A stretch of DNA of 64,000 nucleotides from an uncultured Litoreibacter sp. (GCA_947493265.1 CANLQL010000004.1:620001-684000), one strand, 5' to 3'; positions 42,809 to 51,565 are shown, counted from the stretch's first letter. Program-made: numbers and translations. Notes: generated by a model from the letters alone, not told the origin.

Positions 42809-43507
42809 ATGACAGATTTCACACAGTTCGCGATCAACGCAAAGTGGCCAGCACAAGATCCATCTGTGCTGCAACTCTATTCGTTTCCAACCCCAAATGG
42901 GGTGAAAGTCTCCATCGCTTTGGAAGAAATGGAGATCCCATACGAAGCGCATACAGTGACGCTTTCGGACGCTGACGTTAAAAGTCCAGAATTCCTTTCG
43001 CTGAACCCAAACAACAAGATTCCAGCAATTATCGACCCGAACGGACCAGATGGCGCACCGGTGTCGCTTTTCGAATCCGGCGCGATCTTGATTTATCTGG
43101 CGGAAAAATCCGGCAAGCTGTTGGGAAAAACCGCGTCTGAAAAAGCCGTGACGATCCAATGGCTCATGTTCCAGATGGGAGGGCTCGGCCCGATGTTTGG
43201 ACAGCTGGGCTTCTTCTCCAAGTTTGCCGGCTCGGAGTGGGAAGACAAGCGCCCGCAACAGCGCTACATCGACGAAGCGAAACGTCTCATGGCGGTTTTG
43301 GAGAAAGAACTGGACGGAAAAGACTGGATCACAGGTCAATATTCCATCGCAGATATTGCGATCGCACCGTGGCTTCGCGCGTTGGACTTTTATGGCACCA
43401 AGGATCTGCTTGGCTGGGACGATCACAAAAACCTTGTGGCGTATCTAGATAGGTTCCTAGAACGTCCGGCGGTTCAAACAGGTCTGGTCACACCACCGCG
43501 CAGCTAA
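42809..43507 (+). CDS. Glutathione S-transferase (YfcG/YghU-like)
   Basis: This 232-residue GST has an N-terminal thioredoxin-like domain with LYSFPTPNGVKVSIALEEMEIPYE, where Thr/Asn at the helix start is typical of nu-class enzymes. NPNNKIPAIIDPNGPDG holds the cis-Pro and LFESGAILIYLAEKSGKL follows. The C-terminal helical domain has the MGGLGPMFGQLGFF motif of YfcG-type proteins. Likely activity is disulfide-bond reductase or peroxidase with glutathione; the physiological substrate is unknown. It is single, convergent with ytoQ. Confidence 0.9.
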   Translation: MTDFTQFAINAKWPAQDPSVLQLYSFPTPNGVKVSIALEEMEIPYEAHTVTLSDADVKSPEFLSLNPNNKIPAIIDPNGPDGAPVSLFESGAILIYLAEKSGKLLGKTASEKAVTIQWLMFQMGGLGPMFGQLGFFSKFAGSEWEDKRPQQRYIDEAKRLMAVLEKELDGKDWITGQYSIADIAIAPWLRALDFYGTKDLLGWDDHKNLVAYLDRFLERPAVQTGLVTPPRS

Positions 43508-43518
43508 AACCTGAAAGT

Positions 43519-43543
43519 GCGGCCCTGGACAAGCCGGGGCCGC
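43519..43543. terminator. GC-rich hairpin between the convergent GST and ytoQ genes
   Basis: GCGGCCC (43519-43525) pairs with GGGCCGC (43537-43543) with an 11-base loop, in the 45-base gap between two convergent stops. There is no clear U-run on either side. It probably works as a shared, perhaps Rho-assisted, terminator. Confidence 0.45.
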
Positions 43544-43552
43544 CACCTTCGG

Positions 43553-44002
43553 CTAGCCAGGCAGTTTGCTGGTCAGAACGTAGCGCAGAATTTCCACCAC
43601 CTGAGACGGCTTTTCCGCAACCGCAAGTGCGGCTGCATCAACCTCTTTCAAGGGGTGCTGGTGTTCGGGGCCGTGCAAGATGATCAGGGACTTTCCAAGC
43701 GCGGCCGCATAACCTGCGTCAAATGCCGCGTTCCATTGCTTGTATTTCTCACCAAACCGAACGACCACGATGTCAGCATCGGCAATGCCCTTGCGGGTCC
43801 GGATCGCATTGACCATCGCACCTTTGTGGTCATGCCAATATTTTTGATCCTCAGCGCCTAAAATCGCGACCCCACAATCGTCTGAGGCATCATGATCAGT
43901 CACCGGGCTGTTGAAGGTCACATCAAGACCCTTTGCCCCTTCAGTGATCTGCTCCCGCCAATCGGTGTGGATTTCACCGGAAAGATAGACATTCAAGCTC
44001 AT
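43553..44002 (-). CDS. YtoQ family protein
   Basis: This 149-residue protein of the YtoQ family starts with the family signature SLNVYLSGEIHTDWREQI. It contains DHDASDDCGVAILGAEDQKYWHDHKGA (middle) and DIVVVRFGEKYKQWNAAFDAGYAAALGKSLIILH. The fold is of the nucleoside 2-deoxyribosyltransferase type (GEIHTDW, AAFDAGYA), but no activity has been established for this family to my knowledge. It is the gene after pheT on the same strand, 31 bases downstream. Confidence 0.87.
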   Translation of the reverse strand: MSLNVYLSGEIHTDWREQITEGAKGLDVTFNSPVTDHDASDDCGVAILGAEDQKYWHDHKGAMVNAIRTRKGIADADIVVVRFGEKYKQWNAAFDAGYAAALGKSLIILHGPEHQHPLKEVDAAALAVAEKPSQVVEILRYVLTSKLPG

Positions 44003-44033
44003 GGGTTTTCCTCTTCGAATTTACGGTCTCGGC

Positions 44034-46424
44034 CTATCCGCGCAGCGTGCCGCCGGTGGCTTTCGTGACTTTCTCGACAATTTTGGACGATACCGCCTCA
44101 ATCTCTTCATCCGTGAGTGTCTTGTCGACAGGCTGCATCCGAACTGTGATCGCCAGTGACTTTCGACCCTCGCCCAGCGCGCCACCGATAAACTCATCAA
44201 AGACACGTACGTTTTCGATCAAGGCTTTGTCTGATCCGGCGGCTGCATTCACCAGTGTCAGCGCCTCAACATCGGCGTCTACGACGAAGGCGAAGTCACG
44301 CTCCACGGCTTGCAGGTCGCGCATGGCCAGTGCTGGCCGCGTGGCGGTTGCATTTTTCGGGAACGGAATTTCTGCAGGCCAAATTGTGAAGCCCATCGCC
44401 GGGCCTTTCACATCCATTGCCTTGAGGATTTTTGGATGAATCTCACCAAATACGGCCAAAACCTTCTTCGGCCCAAGACAGATTTTCCCGTGACGACCGG
44501 GATGCCACCAATCGTTCGCACCGCGCAAAATCTGCGCTTTCGCAGGGGCCCCGATTGCATTGAGAACAGCTTCAACATCCGCTTTGACGTCATAGACATC
44601 AACCGCACGACGTGCGCCGTGAACATCTTTGGGGCCGGTATGACCGATCAGAAGGCCCGTGGCCAAGTGATGTTGTTCCTGTGGTTCCCCCCCGTGGAAT
44701 GCAGGCCCGACCTCGAAAAGTGCCATGTCAGCGTATCCGCGCGCCTGATTTCTGGCGGCAGCTTGCAGAAGACCAGGCAGCAAAGCCGGGCGCATATGGC
44801 TTAGATCGGATGAGATCGGGTTTTCCAAGCGGGTCGCGTCGGTTCCACCATCAAACAATGCGGCAGAGGCCTGATCGATGAACGAATAGGTGACACATTC
44901 ATTGTACCCAAGTGCCGCGATTGTGCGCCGCGCAATCTGTTCGCGGCGCTGCATGGGTGTCAGTACCGGTTTTGGGATGCCCGGCTGAACACGGGTCATC
45001 GGACGACCTTCTAGCTTCGTCAGCGACGCGATGCGGGCCACTTCTTCGACCAAATCAGCCTCGCCCTGAACATCGGGACGCCAGCTGGGAACGGAGGCCA
45101 TATCGCCATCCATCACAAAACCGAGCTTCTTCAGCGTTTCGCGTTGCGTGGCATCAGGGATTTCCATGCCGACCAGCGATTGAACCCTATCGGTGTCCAG
45201 TTTGTAGGCACGAGAATGATCTGGCATCTCGCCGGCGACAACAACATCGGATGCTTCGCCGCCACACAGATCAAGGATCATCCGGGTGGCATGTTCGATG
45301 CCCACAGGCGTCCATTCCGGATCGATACCGCGTTCAAACCGGTAGCGGGCATCGGAATTGATTTTCAGTTTCCGGCCGGTAAAGGCAGTTCGGATCGGAT
45401 CGAAGAAAGCTGCTTCCACGAAAACATTTGTGGTGTCTTCCGTACAGCCGGACGCCGCGCCCCCCATAACGCCGCCTAAGCTTTCGACGCCGTTATCGTC
45501 GGAAATTACGCACATGCCGTCATCCAGCGTATATTCCTTGTCATCAAGCGCGAGGATCTTCTCCCCGCCCTCAGACAAATGGACACGCAAGTTGCCGTGC
45601 ACTTTGTCGGCGTCAAATACGTGCAGTGGACGGTTGCGGTCATAGGTGAAGAAGTTGGTGATATCGACAAGCGTCGAGATCGGACGCAGCCCAATCGCCT
45701 TCAACGCATCTTGCAACCATTGGGGGCTCGGACCATTTTTCACACCACGGATCACACGACCGTAGAAGACAGGGCAAGCGTCAGGCGCATCAATCGTGAC
45801 GTTGATCGGACACGGGAACGTCCCTTTGATCGGGTCGGTGTCGCGTGGTTTCAACGTGCCGAGCCCCCGCGCCGCAAGGTCACGCGCGATACCACGTACA
45901 CCCAAGGCGTCTGGCCGGTTCGGCGTAATCGCGATTTCAATCACCGTGTCGACTTTGGACGGGTCATTTTCCGCCAGCCAATCGGTGAAGCTTTGACCAA
46001 CTTCGCCGGATGGCAGCTCAATAATGCCGTCATGTTCGTCCGACATCTCCATTTCCCGTTCGGAACACATCATCCCGTAGCTTTCGACGCCCCGGATTTT
46101 CCCAACACCAATCGTTGTATCGATCCCAGGAACATAGGTGCCAGGTTTTGCCACCACGACAGTGATGCCTTCCCGTGCATTGGGCGCACCACAAATGATC
46201 TGCAGTTCCCCTTCGTCAGTCTGCACTTGGCAGACCCGTAGCTTGTCCGCGTCCGGGTGCTTCTCAGCAGAATTCACATAGCCGATTGTAAAGGCGCTCA
46301 ACCGCTCGGTGGGGTTCTCAACGCCTTCAACCTCAAGACCAAGGTCTGTTAGGGCATAGAGAATCTCTTCCAGAGATGATTCCGTCTCGAGATGGTCTTT
46401 TAACCATGAAAGTGTGAACTTCAT
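44034..46424 (-). CDS. pheT: Phenylalanine-tRNA ligase beta subunit
   Basis: This 796-residue beta subunit has an N-terminal tRNA-binding (EMAP-like) domain (about 40-150), seen as VCQVQTDEGELQIICGAPNA. The B3/B4 editing region and the B5 domain follow, then the catalytic-like core, and a C-terminal anticodon-binding FDX domain ends MQPVDKTLTDEEIEAVSSKIVEKV. The length is normal. It is separated from pheS by 482 bases that include a strong terminator, so it must have its own promoter. In most bacteria pheS and pheT are directly adjacent. Confidence 0.97.
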   Translation of the reverse strand: MKFTLSWLKDHLETESSLEEILYALTDLGLEVEGVENPTERLSAFTIGYVNSAEKHPDADKLRVCQVQTDEGELQIICGAPNAREGITVVVAKPGTYVPGIDTTIGVGKIRGVESYGMMCSEREMEMSDEHDGIIELPSGEVGQSFTDWLAENDPSKVDTVIEIAITPNRPDALGVRGIARDLAARGLGTLKPRDTDPIKGTFPCPINVTIDAPDACPVFYGRVIRGVKNGPSPQWLQDALKAIGLRPISTLVDITNFFTYDRNRPLHVFDADKVHGNLRVHLSEGGEKILALDDKEYTLDDGMCVISDDNGVESLGGVMGGAASGCTEDTTNVFVEAAFFDPIRTAFTGRKLKINSDARYRFERGIDPEWTPVGIEHATRMILDLCGGEASDVVVAGEMPDHSRAYKLDTDRVQSLVGMEIPDATQRETLKKLGFVMDGDMASVPSWRPDVQGEADLVEEVARIASLTKLEGRPMTRVQPGIPKPVLTPMQRREQIARRTIAALGYNECVTYSFIDQASAALFDGGTDATRLENPISSDLSHMRPALLPGLLQAAARNQARGYADMALFEVGPAFHGGEPQEQHHLATGLLIGHTGPKDVHGARRAVDVYDVKADVEAVLNAIGAPAKAQILRGANDWWHPGRHGKICLGPKKVLAVFGEIHPKILKAMDVKGPAMGFTIWPAEIPFPKNATATRPALAMRDLQAVERDFAFVVDADVEALTLVNAAAGSDKALIENVRVFDEFIGGALGEGRKSLAITVRMQPVDKTLTDEEIEAVSSKIVEKVTKATGGTLRG

Positions 46425-46574
46425 TTACAAACTGCCTAGGTCGCTGAGATTGTTTCCGGGGTTTCTGCTACCCTATCAAAGACATAAGGGGAAGACCCCC
46501 TTTAAAATAAGGCCGAAACGGCAATTAAGGCAAAGTTGTCCCATTTGCAGATTCTGCCCAATTTCGGCCACATT

Positions 46575-46605
46575 TTGGCAGCATAAAGAACACAAGTGTT
46601 ATGTT
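46575..46605 (+). promoter_or_regulatory. Putative sigma-70 promoter for the small ORF at 46640
   Basis: TTGGCA (46575-46580, five of six matches to the -35 consensus) is followed after 18-19 bases by TTATGT/TATGTT (46599-46605) as a possible -10. Transcription would start about 30 bases before the ATG at 46640. Confidence 0.4.
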
Positions 46606-46639
46606 TCCGAGTGTCCCTGTAAAAGAAAGATGAGTTGTT

Positions 46640-46828
46640 ATGATGCTTATCAATGAAATAGTCCAAAACGTGTTCCGCCCCTCTGTAGCGGCACTTTCCA
46701 TAGCGGTAGCGCTAGCTGTCGTGACGATTGATAAATCTCCAAACACGGTCAGCCGTGGTACAATCAATCTGTCGGAGCTTGGATGTCAGGGGCTTTTGAA
46801 ACCTGTTTGCGGCGGCTCGACCTTCTGA
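46640..46828 (+). CDS. Small single-helix protein between pheT and pheS
   Basis: This 62-residue ORF on the plus strand lies within the 482-base gap between pheT and pheS. It has one hydrophobic helix (VAALSIAVALAVVTI) at about residues 16-30 and a short C-terminal part with two Cys (ELGCQGLLKPVCGG). A plausible promoter precedes it, a strong bidirectional terminator follows 33 bases after its stop, and it does not shadow another gene. The ribosome site is weak (GATGAG). I do not recognise a family. It could be a small membrane or secreted protein; the evidence is positional. Confidence 0.55.
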   Translation: MMLINEIVQNVFRPSVAALSIAVALAVVTIDKSPNTVSRGTINLSELGCQGLLKPVCGGSTF

Positions 46829-46853
46829 TCTGAGCCCGCTTACCGGCGGATAC

Positions 46854-46894
46854 AAAAAAACCGCCGCTCTGTTTGTTCAGAGCGGCGGTTTTTT
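46854..46894. terminator. Bidirectional intrinsic terminator
   Basis: CCGCCGCTCTG (46861-46871) pairs perfectly with CAGAGCGGCGG (46878-46888) around a TTTGTT loop. Seven A precede it and six T follow it, giving U-runs on both strands. It terminates pheS on the minus strand and the small 62-residue ORF on the plus strand. It also shows that pheS and pheT are separate transcripts. Confidence 0.95.
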
Positions 46895-46906
46895 GTTGTC
46901 TGTATG

Positions 46907-47992
46907 CTACGTGCGGCTGAGGCCTGCGTGAATGGCAGGTTGGTCCAGCGCAGCAAACCCATAGTGGCGCAGCCAACGCAGGTCTGAATCGAAGAATGCA
47001 CGCAAATCGGGAATGCCATATTTCAGCATTGCGATGCGGTCGATCCCCATCCCAAATGCGAACCCCTGATATTCGTAAGGATCTACATTGGCCGCTTGCA
47101 GCACTTTCGGATGTACCATGCCGGAGCCTAGAATTTCCATCCAGCCATCGCCTTCACCGATGCGCAATTGCCCATCGACCCAGCTGCATTGCACGTCCAC
47201 CTCAGCGGATGGTTCCGTAAACGGGAAATGCGACGCGCGGAACCGGGTTTTGATCCCTTCAATGCCGAAAAAGATGCTGAAGAATTCTTCCAGAACCCAT
47301 TTCAGGTTCGCCATCGAGATATCTTTGTCGATCGCAAGCCCTTCGATCTGGTGAAACATTGGCGTATGCGTTTGATCATAGTCCGCGCGATAGACACGTC
47401 CGGGGCAAATGATGCGCAGCGGGGCACCCAATGCTTCCATCGACCGAATTTGAACCGGGCTAGTGTGCGTACGCAATACGTTTGGCGGACGATTGTCGCC
47501 TTCTGCGCGCTTCATATAGAACGTGTCCATTTCAGCGCGTGCCGGATGATGGCCGGGAATGTTCAACGCATCAAAATTGTACCAATCGGTTTCAATCTGC
47601 GGGCCTTCCGCAACGGAAAACCCGAGATCGGCGAAAATGGCTGTCACTTCTTCCCAAACTTGAGAGATCGGGTGGATCGTACCCATCGGGCGCGTTCGGG
47701 CGGGCAGCGTTACGTCAAGCCATTCAGATTGCAGACGTTCGTTCAGTGCCGCATCAGCCAAGGCTTCCTTCTTTGCGGCAAGCGCGGAATTGACCTCATT
47801 TTTCAGGGCATTCAAGGCGGGTCCGGCTTCTTGACGCTCTTCCGGGCTCATCTTGCCCATTTCGCGCATCTTCAGGCTGACTTCGCCTTTCTTGCCGACA
47901 GTTGATACACGCACATCTTCCAAAGCGGCTTCGTCGCTCGCCCCTGAAATTGCGTCCATAACTTTTGCGCGCAATGCGTCCAAGCCGTCCAT
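46907..47992 (-). CDS. pheS: Phenylalanine-tRNA ligase alpha subunit
   Basis: This 361-residue alpha subunit has an N-terminal coiled coil (about 1-90) and a class II catalytic core. The core shows [19 protein letters not shown] and [11 protein letters not shown], motif 2 around [23 protein letters not shown], and motif 3 [20 protein letters not shown]. The ATG at 47992 is used; an in-frame TTG two codons earlier is less likely. It follows rplT on the same strand after 162 bases that contain the rplT terminator. Confidence 0.97.
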   Translation of the reverse strand: MDGLDALRAKVMDAISGASDEAALEDVRVSTVGKKGEVSLKMREMGKMSPEERQEAGPALNALKNEVNSALAAKKEALADAALNERLQSEWLDVTLPARTRPMGTIHPISQVWEEVTAIFADLGFSVAEGPQIETDWYNFDALNIPGHHPARAEMDTFYMKRAEGDNRPPNVLRTHTSPVQIRSMEALGAPLRIICPGRVYRADYDQTHTPMFHQIEGLAIDKDISMANLKWVLEEFFSIFFGIEGIKTRFRASHFPFTEPSAEVDVQCSWVDGQLRIGEGDGWMEILGSGMVHPKVLQAANVDPYEYQGFAFGMGIDRIAMLKYGIPDLRAFFDSDLRWLRHYGFAALDQPAIHAGLSRT

Positions 47993-48087
47993 GATCAACT
48001 CCGTCGTTATTCGGCCTTTGTCCTAACATGGCGCGACCTGATTGCAAGGGGCCGCACCGTTGTCACAAGACATCCCAAAAAGCATTC

Positions 48088-48127
48088 GAAAAAAGAAAAC
48101 GCCGCGAGGGGAAACCCTTCGCGGCGT
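48088..48127 (-). terminator. Intrinsic terminator of rpmI-rplT
   Basis: ACGCCGCGA (48099-48107) pairs with TCGCGGCGT (48119-48127), with further GGG/CCC pairs inside. On the minus strand a run TTTTCTTTTTT follows the stem. The position just after the rplT stop shows that the ribosomal protein transcript ends before pheS. Confidence 0.9.
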
Positions 48128-48154
48128 CTTTGTCCCTCAAAGAGGTGCCTGATC

Positions 48155-48517
48155 TTACGCCAGGGCTGCTTTGGCTTTTTCAACAACTGCCGCAAACGCG
48201 TCAGGCTCGTTGACGGCCAGATCGGCCAGAACCTTACGGTCCACTTCGACACCTGCAAGCGTCAGACCATTGATGAAACGCGAATATGTCAATGTCTCGT
48301 CGATGGAGCGGCAGCCTGCGTTGATCCGTTGGATCCACAGCGAACGGAAGTTGCGCTTGCGGGCCTTACGGTCGCGTGTTGCGTATTGGTTCGCCTTGTC
48401 GACGGCCTGTGTGGCGGTCTTGAAGACGTTGGAGCGGCGGCCATAGTAGCCTTTCGCTGCCTTGATTACTTTTTTGTGACGGGCGTGGGTGACTTTCCCG
48501 GATGTAACTCTTGCCAT
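48155..48517 (-). CDS. rplT: 50S ribosomal protein L20
   Basis: This 120-residue L20 has the normal basic N-terminus ([28 protein letters not shown]) and the core [15 protein letters not shown] near residue 55. It binds 23S rRNA and, in several bacteria, represses its own operon. It is 13 bases after rpmI. infC, the usual first gene of this operon, is not present here. Confidence 0.97.
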   Translation of the reverse strand: MARVTSGKVTHARHKKVIKAAKGYYGRRSNVFKTATQAVDKANQYATRDRKARKRNFRSLWIQRINAGCRSIDETLTYSRFINGLTLAGVEVDRKVLADLAVNEPDAFAAVVEKAKAALA

Positions 48518-48530
48518 TGTTCAAATCTCC

Positions 48531-48731
48531 TTAGCGCGCGTAGGGCATATATTTTTTCACGATGTTCTCATCTGCTTTGCAGAGGATCGTCGTGCCGCGC
48601 GCATTGCGGATAAACTTGGTAGAGCGTTTGATCATGCCGTGGCGTTTGCCTGCCTGACCTGCTTTGACGCGACCAGAGGCCGTCATCTTGAAGCGCTTCT
48701 TCGCGCCTGATTTCGTCTTCATCTTCGGCAT
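48531..48731 (-). CDS. rpmI: 50S ribosomal protein L35
   Basis: This 66-residue L35 starts [19 protein letters not shown] and ends with the usual Lys/Arg-rich tail. The ATG at 48731 has GAGGAG eight bases upstream. An ATG two codons earlier lies directly on the ribosome site and cannot be used. A perfect palindrome precedes the ribosome site and may matter for control. Confidence 0.96.
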   Translation of the reverse strand: MPKMKTKSGAKKRFKMTASGRVKAGQAGKRHGMIKRSTKFIRNARGTTILCKADENIVKKYMPYAR

Positions 48732-48740
48732 TTCCATCTC

Positions 48741-48754
48741 CTCAATATATTGAG
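48741..48754. promoter_or_regulatory. Perfect 14-base palindrome abutting the rpmI ribosome site
   Basis: CTCAATATATTGAG is a perfect 14-base palindrome in the 5' untranslated region of rpmI-rplT. Its 3' end on the minus strand runs directly into the GAGGAG ribosome site. As DNA it could bind a dimeric repressor; as RNA its loop would be very tight. A role in autogenous control is inference. Confidence 0.4.
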
Positions 48755-48854
48755 TGGTTAACCTCGCGACTCGGCATGCCATTCGCCGGCCCAAGAGCAT
48801 TCAGACGCGCCTTTTAGGACGCAGTTGAAACTATTGCAAGCCTTGCTTTCGTGG

Positions 48855-49079
48855 CTAATTGGCGAAAGACGAAAACACGCCGCGAAAGAGCCGCGGGAGA
48901 TCATTTACATCATAGCCCCCGGGGTTGGCGTAGACCGCATAAACGATCAAACCACCAGAAATTACTGCCGAAACGGAGGCCGCCCGAGGCGCGGATCCTT
49001 CCATAACTGCAGAAAGAATAGACGGTACAGTCAAGACCCCGATAACAATACCAATGACAAGAATAAGGTCGGTATTCAT
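48855..49079 (-). CDS. Small two-helix membrane protein
   Basis: This 74-residue hydrophobic protein has two probable helices (LILVIGIVIGVLTVPSILSAV and AASVSAVISGGLIVYAVYA). A short tail contains PGGYDVNDLPRLFRGVF. It sits between pyk and rpmI on the same strand, 36 bases after pyk, so it is likely cotranscribed with pyk. I do not recognise a named family. Reading conserved features such as DVNDLPRLF suggests a small accessory membrane protein; no function can be assigned. The ATG at 49079 is preferred over a TTG one codon earlier. Confidence 0.75.
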   Translation of the reverse strand: MNTDLILVIGIVIGVLTVPSILSAVMEGSAPRAASVSAVISGGLIVYAVYANPGGYDVNDLPRLFRGVFSSFAN

Positions 49080-49115
49080 CAAAATCGTCCCTTCACGCCC
49101 CCACGCGCGAAAAGT

Positions 49116-50561
49116 CTAGCCGGGGTCGGAACTGAAAATCAAACTTTCTTTGCAAGGTGCTACGCGCAGAATGTTGGTTGTTCCGGCGATGTTGAAGGGT
49201 ACGCCAGCCGTGACAACGATCTGGTCCGTTTCTTCTGCAAATTCATCTTCGCGGGCTGCTTTTGCCGCTGCAACCACTGCAGATTTAAAGCGTTCAACCT
49301 TACCGGTGATCACGCAATGCGCGCCCCAGCTTAGCACCAAACGTCGGGCCGTACGCTCTACCGAGGTCAGCGCAATGATCGGCACATGCGGCCGTTCGCG
49401 CGAAACCAGCCAAGCGGTCGTTCCTGATTGCGTGAAACAGCAGATTGCCTTGATATCAGTAGTTTCTGCGATTTCACGAGCCGCGACGACGATGCCATCC
49501 GCAACAGATGTCTTCTTGCCGCCGCGTTGGGCTGCAATAATCTCGCGATAGTTCGGGTCATTTTCGACCTCGATCGCAACGTTGTTCATCGTGGTGACCG
49601 CTTCGATCGGGTAGCTGCCAGCAGCTGATTCCGCTGACAACATGATCGCGTCCGTGCCCTCATAGATAGCCGTCGCGACATCCGAGACCTCTGCCCGCGT
49701 CGGCATTGGGCTGTCGATCATGCTTTCGAGCATCTGCGTTGCAACGATCACAGGTTTTGCCACCGCACGACATTTGCGGATCATGCGTTTTTGAAGCGGC
49801 GGAACGTTCTGGATCGGCAGCTCAACACCCAGATCACCGCGCGCGACCATAATCGCATCTGATGCGGCCAGAATGGCGTCAAATTCCTTGATCGCGGCTG
49901 GTTTCTCAATCTTTGAAAGGATCGCAGCGCGGCCCTTGGCCAGTGCTTTACCTTCTTCCACGTCAGCAGCGCGTTGCACAAAACTTAGTGCCAACCAGTC
50001 AACGCCAAGTTCGCAGACAAATTCCAGGTCTTTGCGGTCTTTGTCTGACAACGCAGCAAGCGGCAATACAACGTCAGGGACATTGACACCCTTGTTGTTG
50101 GAGATTGTCCCGCCTACGACAACTTCGCATTCCGCGAAGTCTTTGCCGCAGTCTTTCACAGTCAGTCGGATCTTGCCGTCATTGACCAGCAAAGACGATC
50201 CCGGCTCCAATGCTTCAAAAATTTCTGTGTGCGGAAGCTGGACGCGTGTTGCGTCCCCAGGTGTGTCATCCAGATCAAGCCGAAACGCCTGACCCTCTTC
50301 CAGATCTTCTGCTTCATTTGCGAATTGGCCGACGCGCAGCTTTGGCCCCTGCAGGTCTGCAAGGATCGCAATCGGGCGACCCGTATCTTTTTCGATCTGG
50401 CGGATGATCGCGTGTCGCGCAGCAATGTCGTCATGCGTGCCGTGGCTCATATTCAGCCGGAAGACATCTGCCCCCGCTTCGTGAAGCGCATAAATCATTT
50501 CGTAGGTGTCTGATGCTGGGCCCAGCGTGGCCACGATTTTTACACTGCGAAGGCGTCTCAT
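49116..50561 (-). CDS. pyk: Pyruvate kinase
   Basis: This 481-residue glycolytic enzyme converts phosphoenolpyruvate and ADP to pyruvate and ATP. Features are RRLRSVKIVATLGPASDTYEMI at the start and FRLNMSHGTHDD. The catalytic Lys stretch is ILSKIEKPAAIKEFDAIL, and MVARGDLGVELP follows. The signature ATQMLESMIDSPMPTRAEVSDVA appears as VATQMLESM, TRAEVSDVA. The C-terminal domain ends with the GVPFNIAGTTN loop. The start at 50561 gives the standard N-terminus; in-frame ATGs at 50588 and 50690 would add atypical residues. Confidence 0.96.
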   Translation of the reverse strand: MRRLRSVKIVATLGPASDTYEMIYALHEAGADVFRLNMSHGTHDDIAARHAIIRQIEKDTGRPIAILADLQGPKLRVGQFANEAEDLEEGQAFRLDLDDTPGDATRVQLPHTEIFEALEPGSSLLVNDGKIRLTVKDCGKDFAECEVVVGGTISNNKGVNVPDVVLPLAALSDKDRKDLEFVCELGVDWLALSFVQRAADVEEGKALAKGRAAILSKIEKPAAIKEFDAILAASDAIMVARGDLGVELPIQNVPPLQKRMIRKCRAVAKPVIVATQMLESMIDSPMPTRAEVSDVATAIYEGTDAIMLSAESAAGSYPIEAVTTMNNVAIEVENDPNYREIIAAQRGGKKTSVADGIVVAAREIAETTDIKAICCFTQSGTTAWLVSRERPHVPIIALTSVERTARRLVLSWGAHCVITGKVERFKSAVVAAAKAAREDEFAEETDQIVVTAGVPFNIAGTTNILRVAPCKESLIFSSDPG

Positions 50562-50717
50562 ACTGCCTGCGTCCTCTTGTTGCTTCATATTTTTTGTTGG
50601 GCCGGGTGCACATATGGCCCAAGAACGCGCTAAGGGCAACTGGCGCTTTGTTAATTTAGTGCCTATCTTTAGGGCAGACGTAACATGCACATGACCACCC
50701 AGCCAGGAGCCTTCTCA

Positions 50718-51017
50718 ATGGATGACCAAACCCGCATCGAACTGGAAGCGGCCGCGTTCCGGACCTTGCGCGACCATTTGCAAAAGCGCACCGATGTCCA
50801 AAACATCGACATGATGAACCTCACTGGGTTTTGCCGCAACTGCCTGAGCCGCTGGTATCAGGAGGCCGCCGCCGAGCGCGATATCGTGATCGACAAAATG
50901 GAGGCCCGGGAGATTTTTTATGGTATGCCATTCGAAGAATGGCGCGAGAAATACCAAACCGACGCATCAGACAGCCAGAAAGCGGCGTTTGAGTTGTCCC
51001 ATAAAGACGCCACTTAG
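50718..51017 (+). CDS. DUF1244 domain protein
   Basis: This 99-residue protein of the DUF1244 family has NLTGFCRNCLSRWYQEAAAER in the first half (with the conserved C-x2-C) and EAREIFYGMPFEEWREKYQT in the second. The ATG at 50718 has a good AGGAG site; 11 more codons upstream are unlikely to be used. The family is helical and of unknown function, widespread in proteobacteria. It is divergent from pyk and followed after 15 bases by two small paralogous genes. Confidence 0.9.
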   Translation: MDDQTRIELEAAAFRTLRDHLQKRTDVQNIDMMNLTGFCRNCLSRWYQEAAAERDIVIDKMEAREIFYGMPFEEWREKYQTDASDSQKAAFELSHKDAT

Positions 51018-51032
51018 ACAGAGGTAGGAAAT

Positions 51033-51296
51033 ATGCAGAAACTCATTGCAACAGCTTTGATTGCTGCTTGTTTGACGACACCGGCTATCGCGCGTGATCA
51101 CTTAAGCTCGGTGAAAACAAATCTTGAACGGGAGTTGCCGAACTACGGTTTCACCGATGTGGACTTGAACACACTAAGCAGCACCCAAATCATGCATATC
51201 AACCACCTGCTTTACAGCAACAAGTCGGTGTCGCAGATCCGAGGAAACATTGGTGCGATTTTGGGAGATTCCCTGATCAAAACCTTGTTCAAGTAG
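51033..51296 (+). CDS. Small exported protein, paralog of the next gene
   Basis: This 87-residue protein has a signal peptide (KLIATALIAACLTTPAIA, cleavage before RD). A 60-residue domain, ELPNYGFTDVDLNTLSSTQI then LLYSNKSVSQIRGNIGAILG, follows. The same domain, with the same spacing, occurs in the next gene, so the two arose by duplication. The ribosome site is AGGTAGGAA. I do not recognise the family; the domain looks helical, with a conserved NYGF-DVD core. It should act in the periplasm or outside the cell. Confidence 0.75.
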   Translation: MQKLIATALIAACLTTPAIARDHLSSVKTNLERELPNYGFTDVDLNTLSSTQIMHINHLLYSNKSVSQIRGNIGAILGDSLIKTLFK

Positions 51297-51304
51297 GCGT
51301 GGAC

Positions 51305-51565
51305 ATGTCGCAGAAAGTTATTCTTATTCTGATCGCGTTTGCGGTCGTTGTGTTCGTGATGAAAAAGTATTCGACCGACGATCTGACCCCGCTACAGCGC
51401 AGCGTGTCCACGGAATTGCAGAATTACGGCTTTGCGGATGTTGATGTCACCACGCTCAGCACCGATCAGATCGCAGAGATTTCCCAACTCTTGCACAGCA
51501 ACAAAGGTACGGCGCAAATCACCGGAACGATCGGCGCAATTCTTGGGCGAGACCCCGCGAATTAG
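51305..51565 (+). CDS. Small membrane-anchored protein, paralog of the preceding gene
   Basis: This 86-residue protein has an uncleaved-looking membrane anchor (VILILIAFAVVVFVM) followed by KKYSTDD. The domain ELQNYGFADVDVTTLSTDQI...LLHSNKGTAQITGTIGAILG comes next. About half of the domain residues match the preceding gene. One paralog is thus exported and the other tethered. It begins 8 bases after the first gene, so the two are cotranscribed. Its stop overlaps the convergent D-amino-acid transaminase stop in TTAG. Function is unknown. Confidence 0.75.
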   Translation: MSQKVILILIAFAVVVFVMKKYSTDDLTPLQRSVSTELQNYGFADVDVTTLSTDQIAEISQLLHSNKGTAQITGTIGAILGRDPAN

